Below, one piece after another: positions 14,018 to 26,456 of a DNA stretch of 64,000 bases (position 1 is the first letter of the stretch; each line of letters opens with the position of its first letter). Source of the DNA: Latrodectus hesperus (lineage: Eukaryota > Arthropoda > Arachnida > Araneae > Theridiidae); NCBI GenBank assembly GCA_037975125.1, contig CM075853.1, positions 36,716,113 to 36,780,112 of the forward strand, read 5' to 3'. The position numbers and the translations under genes are program-made. Below the pieces are notes generated by a model, which was given only the letters and a program-made list of their open reading frames with translations, ran no database searches and was not told the origin of the DNA.

Positions 14018-17000
14018 TCTTAATTTCTTGTATTGTTCCTGTTTTTTGGCATTCTTCAAAGAATCTGGTTCTTCTTTATCTTTCCTGGCTTTCTGAAGCC
14101 TTTCTTTAGCTCTGAAAAAAAAAAAAAACCCATTACATCATTTCATGTACACATACTATTTTATATATTCTATGTATTTTTACATATTTTTGTTCAAAGA
14201 AGTCAAACAATATATTAAATTCTATAAGTATCACACATTATTTAAAAAATGAAAGAAAAAGTTTACCACACCATAATCTTTATAAAATATGTATACTAAC
14301 TGTCAACAAATTTGAAAATTCCATTTTGAAAACATAAAGATGAAATATTATTTATATTAAACATATCAATGTTTAAAAAATTAAAATTTCAATTGCTTAT
14401 AAATCAAATTGAATACATATTGAAGCTTAATAATGAGATTTGTATGAGAAATAATTCAACAGCTTTTTTAATAGTTCAACAGCAAGTATTTTTTGAGAAA
14501 AAATGTTTTTGTCAAAGAACACTTACCTCTGTTCTTTGACAAAAAAGGAGACATTTTGATACTATCAGATGTTTTAAATTTTAATGAGCATTCTTAACTG
14601 AAAAATCACAATTAAATTATGAAATTACAAAAATGAGAATTTTTTTCATTTGAAACCAAGAAAACTTTTTTATTAATACTTGTCATGTGTGCAATTTTTC
14701 ACAAGTTTTGCGATGTTGTAAAATCACACTTAAAATAAAAAAATTTCCATATAATCAATTTATAGCTTGAACTCAAAATTGTAACATTCTTAAATCATTT
14801 TAGCAGCATGTAAATCTTAATTAAGGTTTTTCATTCTAAAATATTAATAAAGATTTATAAGCTTAATATCATTTAATAAAATAAAAAATGATCTCACAAT
14901 GAACTCACATATGAAAATGATATTATAGAAATGATCTCACTTTCCATTGATTGTAAGTAACTATTAAAAATTATGTTTATAATGATTTGATAAAAAACAT
15001 TTTTCATAATTAACATTTGAAATTTTTATAATTTATACATTAAAACAAAATATATATTCTGACCTTTTATGTTAATGGATGAAAATAAACACTTTTAAAT
15101 AGATCACATGATAGTGAAATAAAAATAGAACATACCTTGGAATTGAATAATATGCAATCCATTGTCGAGCTTTGAGCAAATTTTCTGTGCCCTCATGATA
15201 CCAAGTGGTCTCAGTCTAGATAAATTTTTAAAATAAATGAAATAAATTTAAAAAAAAAATAGCAAAATTTCAAAAATAGCAATTATTTTTACTATTGCAA
15301 AAGTTTCAATACAAAGTATTCAATATAAAGTATTATCATGAATAGAAAACCTAAACTAATTAGTACAATTACAACAAAAATAATTAAAAACCACAATACA
15401 AGTTTTTCTTTAATTTCTTCTTTCTCTTCTTCTTGTTGTTGTTGTTTCTTTATGGCATCTTCACCAAGTTGTGCTAAAAGCTGCCTTAATCTCTCTCGAC
15501 GCTCAGCTGGCCCTTCTCCAAATAAGCCTTATATGATAAATAAAATATTTTTAAAACAGTAGCAATCATAAATTTTTTCATTCAAATATTTTAAAAACAA
15601 TCTTAACTTCCATATTTAAAAGCAAACCTAATTACATTTAATCAAATATATACAGTTAATATTTTTAAATTAAATTAATGTTGTGCACATGTGTCTTTAA
15701 TGACTGATTTAATAATAATTATTGGCACAAAGTTCAATATTGAACAAATCTGCATTACATAGTATTTAAAATTAAAGGTAGAAATTTTGTGATAAACGAC
15801 TAGTGAAATGTATATAATAAGGAGAATATATTAAAGTATTCTCTCAGTAAAAGTTTATGTAAAAGATTAAAACGGATAAAAGTTTACAGCTTAAAAAATT
15901 GCATAATTATGTTCATAGGCTTAGAAGCAAAAAAATTAATTATATTTTATTATTAATATAATATTATGAATTGCTTTGCTTCTAAGCATAAATTTAAATG
16001 TGTTTTATGTGATATTATAACAGATCACAAAAATTGTAAATTTTTAAAAATTTAAATACCAGCTGTATGTTTTAGGATAGGGCTCACCTTTTGATTACTT
16101 ATTTTTACTGTTCAATTATCTGTGTTACTTTTTAAAGACTTGTTTATGCCATTAAGAACAATTTTGTTCAATGATACTATAGTTTATATTTCTTATCAAT
16201 AAATATAAGCATAAAAAGTTTTCAAATTCTAATTCATTTCAATGCCACAATAAAAAACATGGATATTCATTTAAAGTTAATAATAGTGTATAATGAGAAA
16301 AAAGAAATGAGAATTGACACATATACTATAAGAAAATAAAGGGAAGGTTTTTAAAATAAACAAAATTATGAATTTTTAACTACACAAAAAAGTACGTACA
16401 ATAAAAATATATTTCTTTTACTTATTTTAGAATATAAATCATACTTTTTATGTTTTTATAATAAAGCATTTTAAATGTAGAAAAACAACTGATATTTTTA
16501 ATATTTAATATATTTTAACATTTCATTCATTAAATTATGCATTAATTAATCAATCATTAATTTAGGCATTGCAAAGAAAAAAATTAATTTTTTTTTAAAA
16601 TTTTACATCTATATCCATTTTAATTGCATTTAAGTAGTATATTTTATAACTTTGCATTAGATGGATAATTGAAAAATTTTCTAGATTTAAAGCACAGTAA
16701 TTGCTAATATCAAATTTTATAATTAATGACCAGTGGTTAAGCATTCATTTTATTTTGGAAAATATAATAAATGTATTACTTCAATGAAATATATTGCCTA
16801 AAAATTGTCAGCTCTTTTTTATGATTAAAATGTATAAAAAATTGGAATTTTATAAAAAGCTTCTTTTATTAGCAAAATGATTATTCTAAAAAGTATAGAC
16901 AATGGTTGTAAAGGTCTAAAAGCATGATCAAGAACAAAAATTAAAAATTTTAAGGACTCTCTAGAAAATTTCAGAGTGTACAAGCCCAAATCATATATTA

Positions 17001-19582
17001 TGATGAAAAAGGGACAATTTCTAGAAGAACTTTCATTTCAGGTTTTATGAATACATAATAATTCTTTAGAGATTAATATTTCATTAATTTTCTTTTATCA
17101 TTTTATTGCCAGAATATTTCCCATTTTAGTCATTCATTTAAATGAGCAATAAAGATATGTATCAAAGTATATTTGTAAATAAATTAATATTGATATAAAG
17201 GATATGGTATGAATAAATAAAAATGTTTTGGCATCATTTTGGCTATATTTTTGTTAATCTAATTGTATGATAAAAATGAAAAAATGTACCTGGATAATAT
17301 AGAATTGTGCAATATATTATATTACATATCATTTGCTATAACCAAAACAGAAAATTTGTTTTACAGACAATTACAGTTAGATTAACTACAGACAATATGG
17401 AAAATGTAACAGTTATATGTAGTCCAAATTTTGATGTAAATAGAGTTCAAGATTTATCTGCAAGATTGTCTTACCTTCAATTATTACTGTTATCTTGATA
17501 TGACATACCAAAATTAATAGATTATCTTTCACATAATATGAACATAAAAACCTTCTATATTTGAATATAAAATATAGATTTAAATATAATACAAAAGACA
17601 AAAAGAGACAATAGAATTCCAACATAAAATAATTCCTATCAGAAAAGATAACTTTTATTTATCTTTTTGATTATGAGAGAAATTGAACGGCAAAAAAAAT
17701 TAAAAAATATGAGTGAAATTTGCATTTTTACTTACCATCAATTTAAAAAATTACTTCAATTTTGTTTAATTCAGAAATTAAAATTACCAAATGAATGAAA
17801 TGTATTTTAAAAGCCAACAAATTGCTTTTATATCTTTCCAAATTACATAGGATTATACATCTGCATTACTGTAACAAACTCATAAATCTTACAAAATTGT
17901 TTTTCATATAAATCTTTTAATCAAACTTCGCTTATTATTAAATGTAAGTACCTTAAAAGTAAATTAATTGTTGGTTTAATAAAATAATAAGTACTACATA
18001 TAATGCTTACATATAGGTTCACCAATTTGTCTGAGAGTAGCTTTCACTTCAACATCATCAGTTGAAACATTTATTTGACGAGCCTTCAAGATAAAAAAAT
18101 TAAAATATATTTTCTTTTTATGTTTTTTTTACCAATTAATAGATTTATTATGCTTTATGAAAAAAGTCATTAAGAACAAATTAAGAAACATTTTTAGGTT
18201 AGGATAAATGCTATTAAATTTAAATCATAGATGCAATGCACCAAAATTCCCTTTCAGAAAAAATATGCATGCAGTAAAACTTGAATATATATTCCATCTT
18301 ATGAACATTGGGAATATAAATTTTTTTGCATTCAATAGTAAACAAAAATTGTATTAAAATTATATATATTTTTAATTTGATACTGGCTATTTTTTGTGAA
18401 AAACATCACAAGCTTATTAGGAATATTAAATTAAAAACATTTGAGTGAAGATCTTGAGTAATTTAGTAATAAAATAAAAAAATAAAATTAAAATTACATT
18501 AATTTGTTTTTATTGACTATAATTAATTCTGATTCAAAAGAAATCATTTTCATATCATAATTTTACAAAATATGAGCCTAAGCAAAAGGAGTACTAGTTT
18601 CCAAATAGATATTTTCAATTGGTTATTAAGTACAAGGTTATAACTCCCAATAAAGAAATGTAGTTTTAAGACACAAGTGAGTTATAAAAAGTCTTTTAAG
18701 GAAGAATTCTTTGTTAACAGAACTAAATTAGTTTTTATTTTTCTTATTTGAATTATGACTTTTATTTCCATAAGTTAAGTCAGTATCTTAACAAAAATGG
18801 CTTGAAACAACAAACTAAAAATCTCAAGTGTAACTATTTTACCCTAAAAAGAGCACATTCTGCATAATAAAATGCATAGAAAGTCTGCAAGCATTCGTAA
18901 TAAAAAAATAAGCATAACAATGAATATTTTTCATAGAATCTATGATCTCATATTATTTAACAAATAAAAAAGTATTTTTCAGGCTTGTGGTCTTGTATTT
19001 CTTAATAGAAGAAAAACACATGAAATCAGAAATTGTAGACATTTTGAATAAAATATCCTAGGTCCTCCATTATTAAATAAGCACAAAAAAAAGAACATTA
19101 CATGCTATTATAGGACCTACACAAGTGATGGCATTTTAAAAATAACCATGATCTTTGGTAAGGTTTATCATTAACAAATACTTGTGCAACAACATTAATA
19201 AAGTTTGATGCTAACTTATTAAAAAAATATAGAAGATTTAAGGAGGAAAATAAAGATAGAGTTTCAATTTCCCAAATTGGTTTTGCTAGTTAGTTAACAA
19301 TTTGATTTAATTAACAATTGTACATTGTCACTTATTCTTTTATTTCCTACAAGACTTGTAACAATTTTTTCACACTGAAACAAAATTGTTATATAAAAAT
19401 GACATGATGTGTAAGATTTAGAACTATACATTAACGATTTAAAAATTAACAAAATTTTCTTTGTAATTAAAAAATAAGAACTACTAAACTGAATATTAAT
19501 CAAAAATATTTTTATGTATGTTTAAATTTTGCAATTGACTACATGCAACTTAAAATTTTAAAATATTTGATATTGGAGAAAC

Positions 19583-19670
<88 letters not shown>

Positions 19671-22600
19671 CACTTTTTACATACATATAATAATAGAATA
19701 TTGAAAATAAGCAGTCATTTTACTTCCAAAAATTTATTTAATTAATTAAATATTTAATAGATAAAAATCATGTCTTAAGCTATGAAAACTTATCCAATTC
19801 TGAAAATAATAAAATGAAATCATATTGAAAGACTCACTTTTTCCAAGCATATAAGAAATAGCCAAATAAATACTTATTTCAAATAAAAATTAAGTAGATA
19901 TAAAACTAAATTAAGAACTGGATAATCTACTTTAAAATAAAGTCTACAATAAAATAAAGTGTTTTACAGAACTTTATTTTATTGTAATGGAAGGAGAATT
20001 ATTACTTCCAAATTACAATATTTTTAATGACTTTGTTAAGAATTAGAATATAAGACCACAACCAATCAAAAGTATAATATACTTTTTTGCGTCTCTCAAA
20101 TTCTTCCAAGAGCTGCTGCTTTTCTTTGTTCATTTCTTCCTCCAATTCCATATACTCTAAATATAATATACATATAAAAATCCAGTTAGAATGTATTTGG
20201 ATGAAAGAATTGAACAAAAACTATTCTATATCAAATAAGAATGGAAGATTTTATTTAAAGTGATAAGTGGAAAACAGTAATATATATATATAATATTAAA
20301 AAAAAAAATCAAATGAAATAATATTGTTATTGCACATATTTTCAAGTAATTCTGTATAGATAAGCCAGTAAATTATTCTTATAATATCATTAATGAAATT
20401 TTATGTGACAAAGAAATGTGGAAAATCTTAACAATTAAATGGAAAGTTTCCTATTTGCTATTTGTTCTTCATATAAAAGAATAATATTTTGAATTTGTTT
20501 AATGAATATTGTATTAAATATTATGGCTTTATGGAAATGAAACATGCTATAGAGCCCAAGACGGAAACAGAATGAGAAAACTCATCTTTTGATATATAGC
20601 TAAACATGTAAGTCTTCTTGTATAATGATTGCAGAAAATATAAAATTAACTAGTTATTTCATATTTTGCTTAAAACCATTTATATTCGATAAAATATTAG
20701 ATAAAGAATGCAAATGAAATACAAATGCTATTTGCATCAATTATGCAAAAATGTTTCAATATTCAATTCAATTATGTCATACCATTTAAGTATTTTGTTG
20801 AAATAAGTTAGAAAATTTTGAAAATATTGATGAATAAAATGATTTTAGGCATTAAATTCAAAGTATATGGTGTCAAATATTAGAAATATAGGTAATAGAA
20901 GACTTTAGCAGCATTAATTTTGATATACAATAGATTTTCATTAAAATAATAACTTAAATCTGTAAATTCAGTGAAGAAAATCAGATGTTAAGCATGAAGA
21001 ACTTATCTCATTGATAATCTAATTAAAAAAAATTACTATAGAATTATTATTTCTCAAAACATAAAAATCTAAATATCTGCTTAATTTAGAAAAACTTTCA
21101 ACACATTTAATTTCATGTTATTTATTTATTTTAATGGCAAAAAATATTATGCACATGCTTCAAAAATATTTTTTCTCTCTTTCAAAACATTTTTAAATTT
21201 CAAAACATGAGTAATTATAAAAAGAATATTTTTTAAGAAAAAGGCATTCAATGAAAAATTTAACTTAATCACATATATTGAATATATTAAAGTTTAATTA
21301 TTATTATTAATTAATTATTATCATATACATTGAATTATTAAAGCTAAATTTTCACAATAATTTAGAATTAAAAATTGGAACAGTAATTTATTAAGCTCAT
21401 TTTACTTGGAATAAAATTTTTTGTTTTAAAGGCCATTTACCAGTAACTTAAATGAACTAATGAGAAATGGCATTTTATTTAAGAAACAATTCTCAAATAT
21501 GTCTAAGATCAGTAATAAATGACAAAAAAAAAAAGTCATTGAAATCCAACTCTTCTAATAATAGGGGAGGAAGGTGTTAAAACTCAATAGAAGTAACAAT
21601 GTAAATGATAAAATATTTCTATGCTTAAATTTGAATATCTAGATTGCCTTTTAATCACACAAGAGAATAGTACAATAGACCTAAAGTTCTAGGGTAAAGC
21701 AGTGCCAACCACATTTAAGTCTAAATTCATTCTCCAGTGATATTTAGATGACATGTTCAAAAATGAGACATTTGTAAGAAATGTATACATAACAAATGTC
21801 CTAAAAAATTGTTTACTCATAATACTGGAATTTTTTTTATATAATTATTTTCACCTTTTCTAAAATGGTTGCACATCAAATTTAAAAATATAATTTCCCT
21901 TTTATCAAGTTATTTAATATTTTACCTCAAGTGTCATACAACTATAAAGACAATGATGAGATTTTTATTTAAAGTATGTTCACATGATTTGTACCAAGCC
22001 TGGCATAGTATTTTGATACAGGTATCAGGACACAAATTTATGAATTCGTTGGTTGATGCTCAAGGTCAATTTTTTGCACATGAGGGCTAATTGGGATCAG
22101 AATCTACAATTTAAAGAGGACTCTGGAGTACTCATAGTATTTACAAGAGTAAACATTTAAAAATAAACTTCAGAACTTCCCATTAAAAGAGGAATTAATA
22201 TTTTCTCTATAAAAGATCAGATAGTCAAATCATAAATTACTGAAGAAGAAATCATATATTTTCAGTCACCTACTCAGCAGTTTCGAAGAGGATCTGACAT
22301 CTAAAGTATCTACCTCATATTTTGTTAACAGTTTGAAATTATATGACTATTAAGACTACATTAACAGAACTATGTACCAATTAATATTTTATTACAGTAA
22401 AACCCTGTACTTACTTAAATAAATGAGTATAAATTAGATTTTATTTTATACATATGCAATTATTGTATTATTTTAGTTTTAATTAAAAATTCAGCCCAAG
22501 GCCACATTCTTAGAACAATCAGCTTGGAAAACTAATAATCAGCTATTTTTCTACAGAATATTTATCTACAAATAATATATGATGGAATTTTAATTTTTAA

Positions 22601-23329
22601 GAAATATAGTAAAATAAGGGAATGTAAATTTCAAGAGCTAAAATCTCACAAAGATAAAGCTGACAGTTTTAATTGCAGAACAAAATAAACAATAAATCCT
22701 CCAAGAAAAGAAAAAAAATTATGTCTCAGATCAAATATATCTATGAATATATTTACGATTATGGTTTCTTATATTTTTTGAAGTATTTATCATTATGTTA
22801 AATAATGTACTCAAAAATAATTAATATAAGAAATAAATATTTTTATAGCTCAAAATTGTTATTTCCTTATGGAAAAATAGAATAACTTTTATTTTTCAAT
22901 ACTTTTTATGATTTTACTATATTTTTTACCTCATTAATTTTAAAATATCTATAAAATTTTATCTAAAGTTTAAAATTTTCTAGCTAAAGAGATACAAGCC
23001 GATAAATATTTTAATATATTAAAAAAATTAATAAAATTTATGAAAAAGACATCATAATATACATATTTTTAACATTTTATAGTAATATACAAATATCTAT
23101 AAGTTTAGAAAATAATACATTTACCATCACTAATATTAACATTCCCAGATGAAATGGTCTCTTTTGGTGACTCCAAATCATCATCACTTTCATCTTTAAT
23201 ATCATCATTAGCTGCAATCTTTTCTTTTTCTCTTTCTCTCTCTAATTTGAGTCTCTCTTGTTCTTCTAAACTTCCAAAGTGAATAATATTTTTACGTTTA
23301 GTATACGAAATTTCTTCATCATCTGACAT
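1120..23329 (-). CDS. PRPF4: U4/U6 small nuclear ribonucleoprotein Prp4 (PRPF4), complete, 15 coding exons
   Basis: This is a core protein of the U4/U6.U5 tri-snRNP, a nuclear particle needed for pre-mRNA splicing. Exons in transcript order: 23329-23125, 20156-20083, 18083-18011, 15527-15400, 15215-15136, 14111-14018, 13230-13136, 9820-9762, 8525-8402, 5663-5571, 5346-5224, 4427-4320, 3369-3251, 1506-1457, 1266-1120. All junctions are GT..AG and join in phase, giving 1572 nt and 523 aa, close to animal PRPF4 (about 520 aa). Residues 1-60 are acidic and charged and include [12 protein letters not shown]. Residues about 65-150 form the SFM/PRP4-like motif ([30 protein letters not shown]). Residues about 219-523 form seven WD40 repeats, including [19 protein letters not shown] and [17 protein letters not shown]. 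The ATG at 23329 is chosen because the upstream in-frame extension begins with TTG. The gene is head to head with the geminin-like gene. The phase closure and family match make this call secure. Confidence 0.96.
1618..1815. repeat. Dispersed-repeat-like island in the last-but-one PRPF4 intron
   Basis: About 200 bases of clearly higher complexity and GC than the surrounding intron, between PRPF4 exons 13 and 14. There is no open frame. It looks like an old short interspersed repeat, but I see no clean tRNA-like promoter boxes, so the class is unassigned. Confidence 0.4.
2746..2862. repeat. (TA)n tract and 31-base poly(A) tract
   Basis: A (TA)n run at 2746-2767 is followed by an uninterrupted poly(A) run at 2832-2862, inside a PRPF4 intron. 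The poly(A) run could be the tail of a lost retroposed copy, but no body is recognisable next to it. Confidence 0.8.
6457..6541. repeat. (AT)n microsatellite
   Basis: About 85 bases of pure AT dinucleotide in the PRPF4 intron between exons 9 and 10. A short open frame across it is only the repeat read as Ile-Tyr. Confidence 0.97.
9085..9275 (-). repeat. tRNA-derived SINE-like repeat, family A, copy 1
   Basis: Read on the minus strand, this has a tRNA-like head with a B-box-like GAATTTGATTCCCAC, followed by a body that ends in a segment resembling AATGACTGTTGAGTGACAAT. Related segments occur near 22.1, 39.4 and 50.1 kb in the same orientation. It lies in the PRPF4 intron between exons 8 and 9. 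Confidence 0.6.
11178..11306 (-). pseudogene. Possible decayed zinc-finger or transposase-derived fragment
   Basis: An open segment of about 42 codons on the minus strand inside the PRPF4 intron between exons 7 and 8. It reads [14 protein letters not shown] and later [16 protein letters not shown] before a stop. The CxxC pair after a lysine-rich stretch resembles the N-terminal zinc finger of some hAT-type transposases. Neighbouring sequence at 11.0-12.0 kb also looks like decayed coding DNA, but no catalytic motif is visible. This is a tentative reading. Confidence 0.22.
12519..12586. repeat. Perfect 16-bp inverted repeat, 36-base spacer
   Basis: Arms at 12519-12534 and 12571-12586 are exact reverse complements (AAAAAGCTTTGTATTT). 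It lies in a PRPF4 intron. It may be an end of a small decayed element or chance in AT-rich DNA. Confidence 0.6.
13071..13116. repeat. (TA)n microsatellite near the exon 7 donor
   Basis: About 46 bases of TA dinucleotide, roughly 20 bases inside the intron after the PRPF4 exon 7 donor at 13135. Confidence 0.97.
13984..14017. repeat. (TA)n microsatellite abutting the PRPF4 exon 6 donor
   Basis: A 34-base TA tract that begins at the splice donor itself. On the minus strand exon 6 ends AGA and the intron starts GTATATATAT. Repeat-length change would alter the donor neighbourhood directly. Confidence 0.95.
14506..14545. repeat. Perfect 16-bp hairpin with 8-base loop
   Basis: Arms 14506-14521 (TTTTTGTCAAAGAACA) and 14530-14545 are exact reverse complements around the loop CTTACCTC. 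Outside the arms, AAAATG on the left is matched by CATTTT on the right after a short gap. It is inside the PRPF4 intron between exons 5 and 6. Confidence 0.85.
19586..19668. repeat. (AT)n microsatellite
   Basis: About 83 bases of pure AT dinucleotide in the PRPF4 intron between exons 2 and 3. Confidence 0.97.
22050..22130 (-). repeat. SINE-like repeat, family A, copy 2 (3' part only)
   Basis: The stretch around TTTTTTGCACATGAGGG followed by AATTGGGATC matches the 50.1 kb copy closely. Only the distal half is recognisable. It lies in the first PRPF4 intron. Confidence 0.55.
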
Positions 23330-23423
23330 CTTTGCTATGGTCAACAGAATAAAACAATCTGATGATTAAAAACCAGATAAATATAAATTTCAGGATAAAA
23401 ACATTAAGATTCTACTGTTTAAA

Positions 23424-23519
<96 letters not shown>

Positions 23520-26456
23520 TTAATAAGTTCATGTATATTTTTATATTATATTCTATATATAAATTCAAAATGTGAACAAAAATATTTCTTTATAAATGAG
23601 AACATATGAACATTTTATTCTAAATGCATAGCTCAATTATCAAGATTTTAATGGAAAATTGGATGATATGCTTACACATTTTGTGTCCCATAATAAATCA
23701 CTATAGTATGAACATACAAAGAATAGTAAAATAACAGATACTATTGCATTAAATTACAAATCCTGATAGCTATAATTTTTTTGCAAACTGAAAGCAACAT
23801 ATATATTTTTAAAATGCCTGATAGATAAAGCATCATTTTTAATATTTAATGAATAAAAGTCACTACTAGAAAATATTACTTTTTCCCATATTTTATCCTA
23901 TAAACAATAGATCATAAGTTCTAGAATTATTTCAGAAATATGTATAAGTAAATAGTTTTCTATAAGAAAAATATAAAAAACTATATTTGACAAAGCTCTA
24001 CAGAAATTAAATTTATTACAAAGTTGAGGACAGCCTAATATTTTAATGAAAGATCAATATGGTGGAATTAAACTTGTTTGATCTTCAATGATTCAGCCAA
24101 AAATCTTTATAGCAACAAGTTCTATTTATATTAAATAATCATAGGTATGATGTTTAGTAAAAGCAATATATCAATGCAGAAGGAATGTCATTTTCTGATA
24201 ACGAATATTCTCTATATGTAATAACCATCAGAATTTTATAAGTGAAACTAATTTAATAAATAACAAAATAAAAAATATATGATATAACATAGATCTTGCT
24301 TCAACAATTTAAAAAAAAAGAAGCTGAAGATATTTTTATTCTTATTCTATTTCAAAAAACAAATATTCTTCCAGCAAATACTTTTCTTATTTTTACTCTG
24401 CTTAATAAATTTAATAGATCATTTCAATAACAGCTAACTCTAAATATTCAATTAACCATTTATTAATGTTCAATACATTAGCATATATAAATTAAATTTC
24501 CATCACAAGTTTATTTTAAAAAACACAATTAAATCGTAAGCAATCAGTGAATTTTTAATCCTATACAAACTAGCTGTTTAATATTTTTATATCTTACATA
24601 ATTAAAAAAAAGTCTTCAATTTTTAATTTAAAAACAAAATTTATACAGGGAAATCAAAGAAAGTGACTGATATAATTTTGCAAATATTTTTGTATTTCTG
24701 GAAATAAAAATTTCAAGCTCTTATTGTATATTAGCTTCCATATTATTTTTAAAATTTGTCAAAACAATTTTATTCTTTTTAATAAAAATATTTTCATGTT
24801 GAGAATGTGTAATACTCCAAAGAATTGACAGTTTACAATTTACTCATAAACATTTATATATATTTTATTATTTTAAATTATAATAATACATTGGTTATTT
24901 ATAATTTAAAACTATAAATAATCAAAGTCTTTGGTTAGGAAGGCTATAATGTAATTGCCAACAAAATCACCAGTAAATTAAAAGTCACAAAGCTTGTGAT
25001 GTATAATTATCAACAGACAATGAAGTAACACTAACTGGTTACACTAATATGGAAATTCTTTTTTTTTTTTTTTTGGCATAGCAAATGTATCAAATTTTAT
25101 TTTAAGATTGTTGTTGGCTTTTGTTGCTTATCATATATTTTACTACTTAGGATTTGCCTATTAAGAAATCTGCAATAGATTTAGTCATGTCCAGTAACAC
25201 TCATTTCAAATTTTGTTTTATGATAGTTAATGATTTTATTGCTCGCTATACTTTTCATTATTATGGAATAAGCCATTAAAAAACCTGCATTTTTTTACAA
25301 GCAAGAGAATGCTTTTGTTAAGCAGAAATTAATATTTTATTGCCTATATTAACAAACATATTAAAAAAGTAGATAATGATAATACAACCATCCAATAAAA
25401 CAAGGTTTGAGAGATTTATTTTGTAACAAATACACAAAAAAATAACTTTTAAACTTATAATTTATTTAAATTATACATAAAACCGAAGAAAATAAATTGG
25501 CTTGGTTGCAATTTAGAGCCTTTGTGATTTTGGTCCTTTATTATTTACATACAATAATTATGTTAATTTTGTCTATGCTTTTATATTATTTCACTCCTGT
25601 TAATTTAGACTTTTCATTAAATTTTCATTATTATTATTATGAATATTTATCGCAGCTTCAAAATGATGGGACACTCGAAAATGCAATTTTAGCACTGACA
25701 AGAAATATTTTATTTACTTGTCTGTTTTATTCCACTAACTTTAAATGCAAATGTAATTATTTATATATAACTCAAATTCAGGAGCCGGCTGAACAAGTAT
25801 TTAACAAATCAAAATAAACAAAAGGTAGCTATTATACTAATGCCATGCAAAGTAATAAAAATTGATAGATTTTCCTCATGAAATGCTATCTTATTTTATA
25901 GATTTATCTAACAATATTATTAAATATGTGTAAGAAGTTATAATAATTTTCTGTCAAAGTATTTTTCTAAATCATTTATTAAAATAAATATTATGAAAAA
26001 TTTTAATGTTCTTCATTTAGACATTTCTTTTCTGGAATTGGCATTAACCTTTTGATTTGATGTCGCCTTTATCACCATAAATACAACTATCGTCGCCATA
26101 AATAAAAAGCGCTTGATTTGAGTGAAATATTCGTATATAAATCGTTGATTTTAATTAACTTTGTGTATCTAACAAATTTTAAAAGGTTGATAAACTTTTG
26201 GTTGTCTTTAAATTTTCCTTCGCGAATTTATACCTAAGTGTATTCAATTTTAATGTTATATTTGGCTTTTTTAAAGTGATTTTAATTTTCCTTAATGTTT
26301 TATAGCATATTTAAACATAATAAAAAAATAATTAACTTTTTCCCTTACTACTGTTTTAAATATTCGTTATGTATGTTATATTTAATTGCTTCATCTCCCA
26401 GCTGTAGATTATTTGAATTAATATTGATTAATATATGAATTAATATTTTTCAGTAG
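23330..26456. promoter_or_regulatory. Intergenic region between two divergent genes (PRPF4 and geminin)
   Basis: About 3.1 kb separates the two start codons. It must hold the PRPF4 promoter and 5' UTR, and the promoter plus at least one non-coding exon of the geminin-like gene, because a CAG acceptor lies just before that start codon. No TATA box or initiator could be assigned with confidence. A (AT)n microsatellite fills 23429-23517 and a T run lies at 25058-25074. The stretch 26020-26240 is less AT-rich than its surroundings and is the likeliest promoter or first-exon region. Confidence 0.4.
23429..23517. repeat. (AT)n microsatellite upstream of PRPF4
   Basis: About 89 bases of pure AT dinucleotide, starting 100 bases upstream of the PRPF4 start codon. 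Confidence 0.97.

Noticed and set aside
17307..17625. Overlapping short open frames on both strands in a PRPF4 intron
   Set aside because: No domain, no splice logic, and they lie in an intron that is removed when exons 3 and 4 join in phase.
23330..23344. Upstream extension of the PRPF4 N-terminus by five codons
   Set aside because: It would start at TTG. The first ATG is at 23329 and fits the family length.
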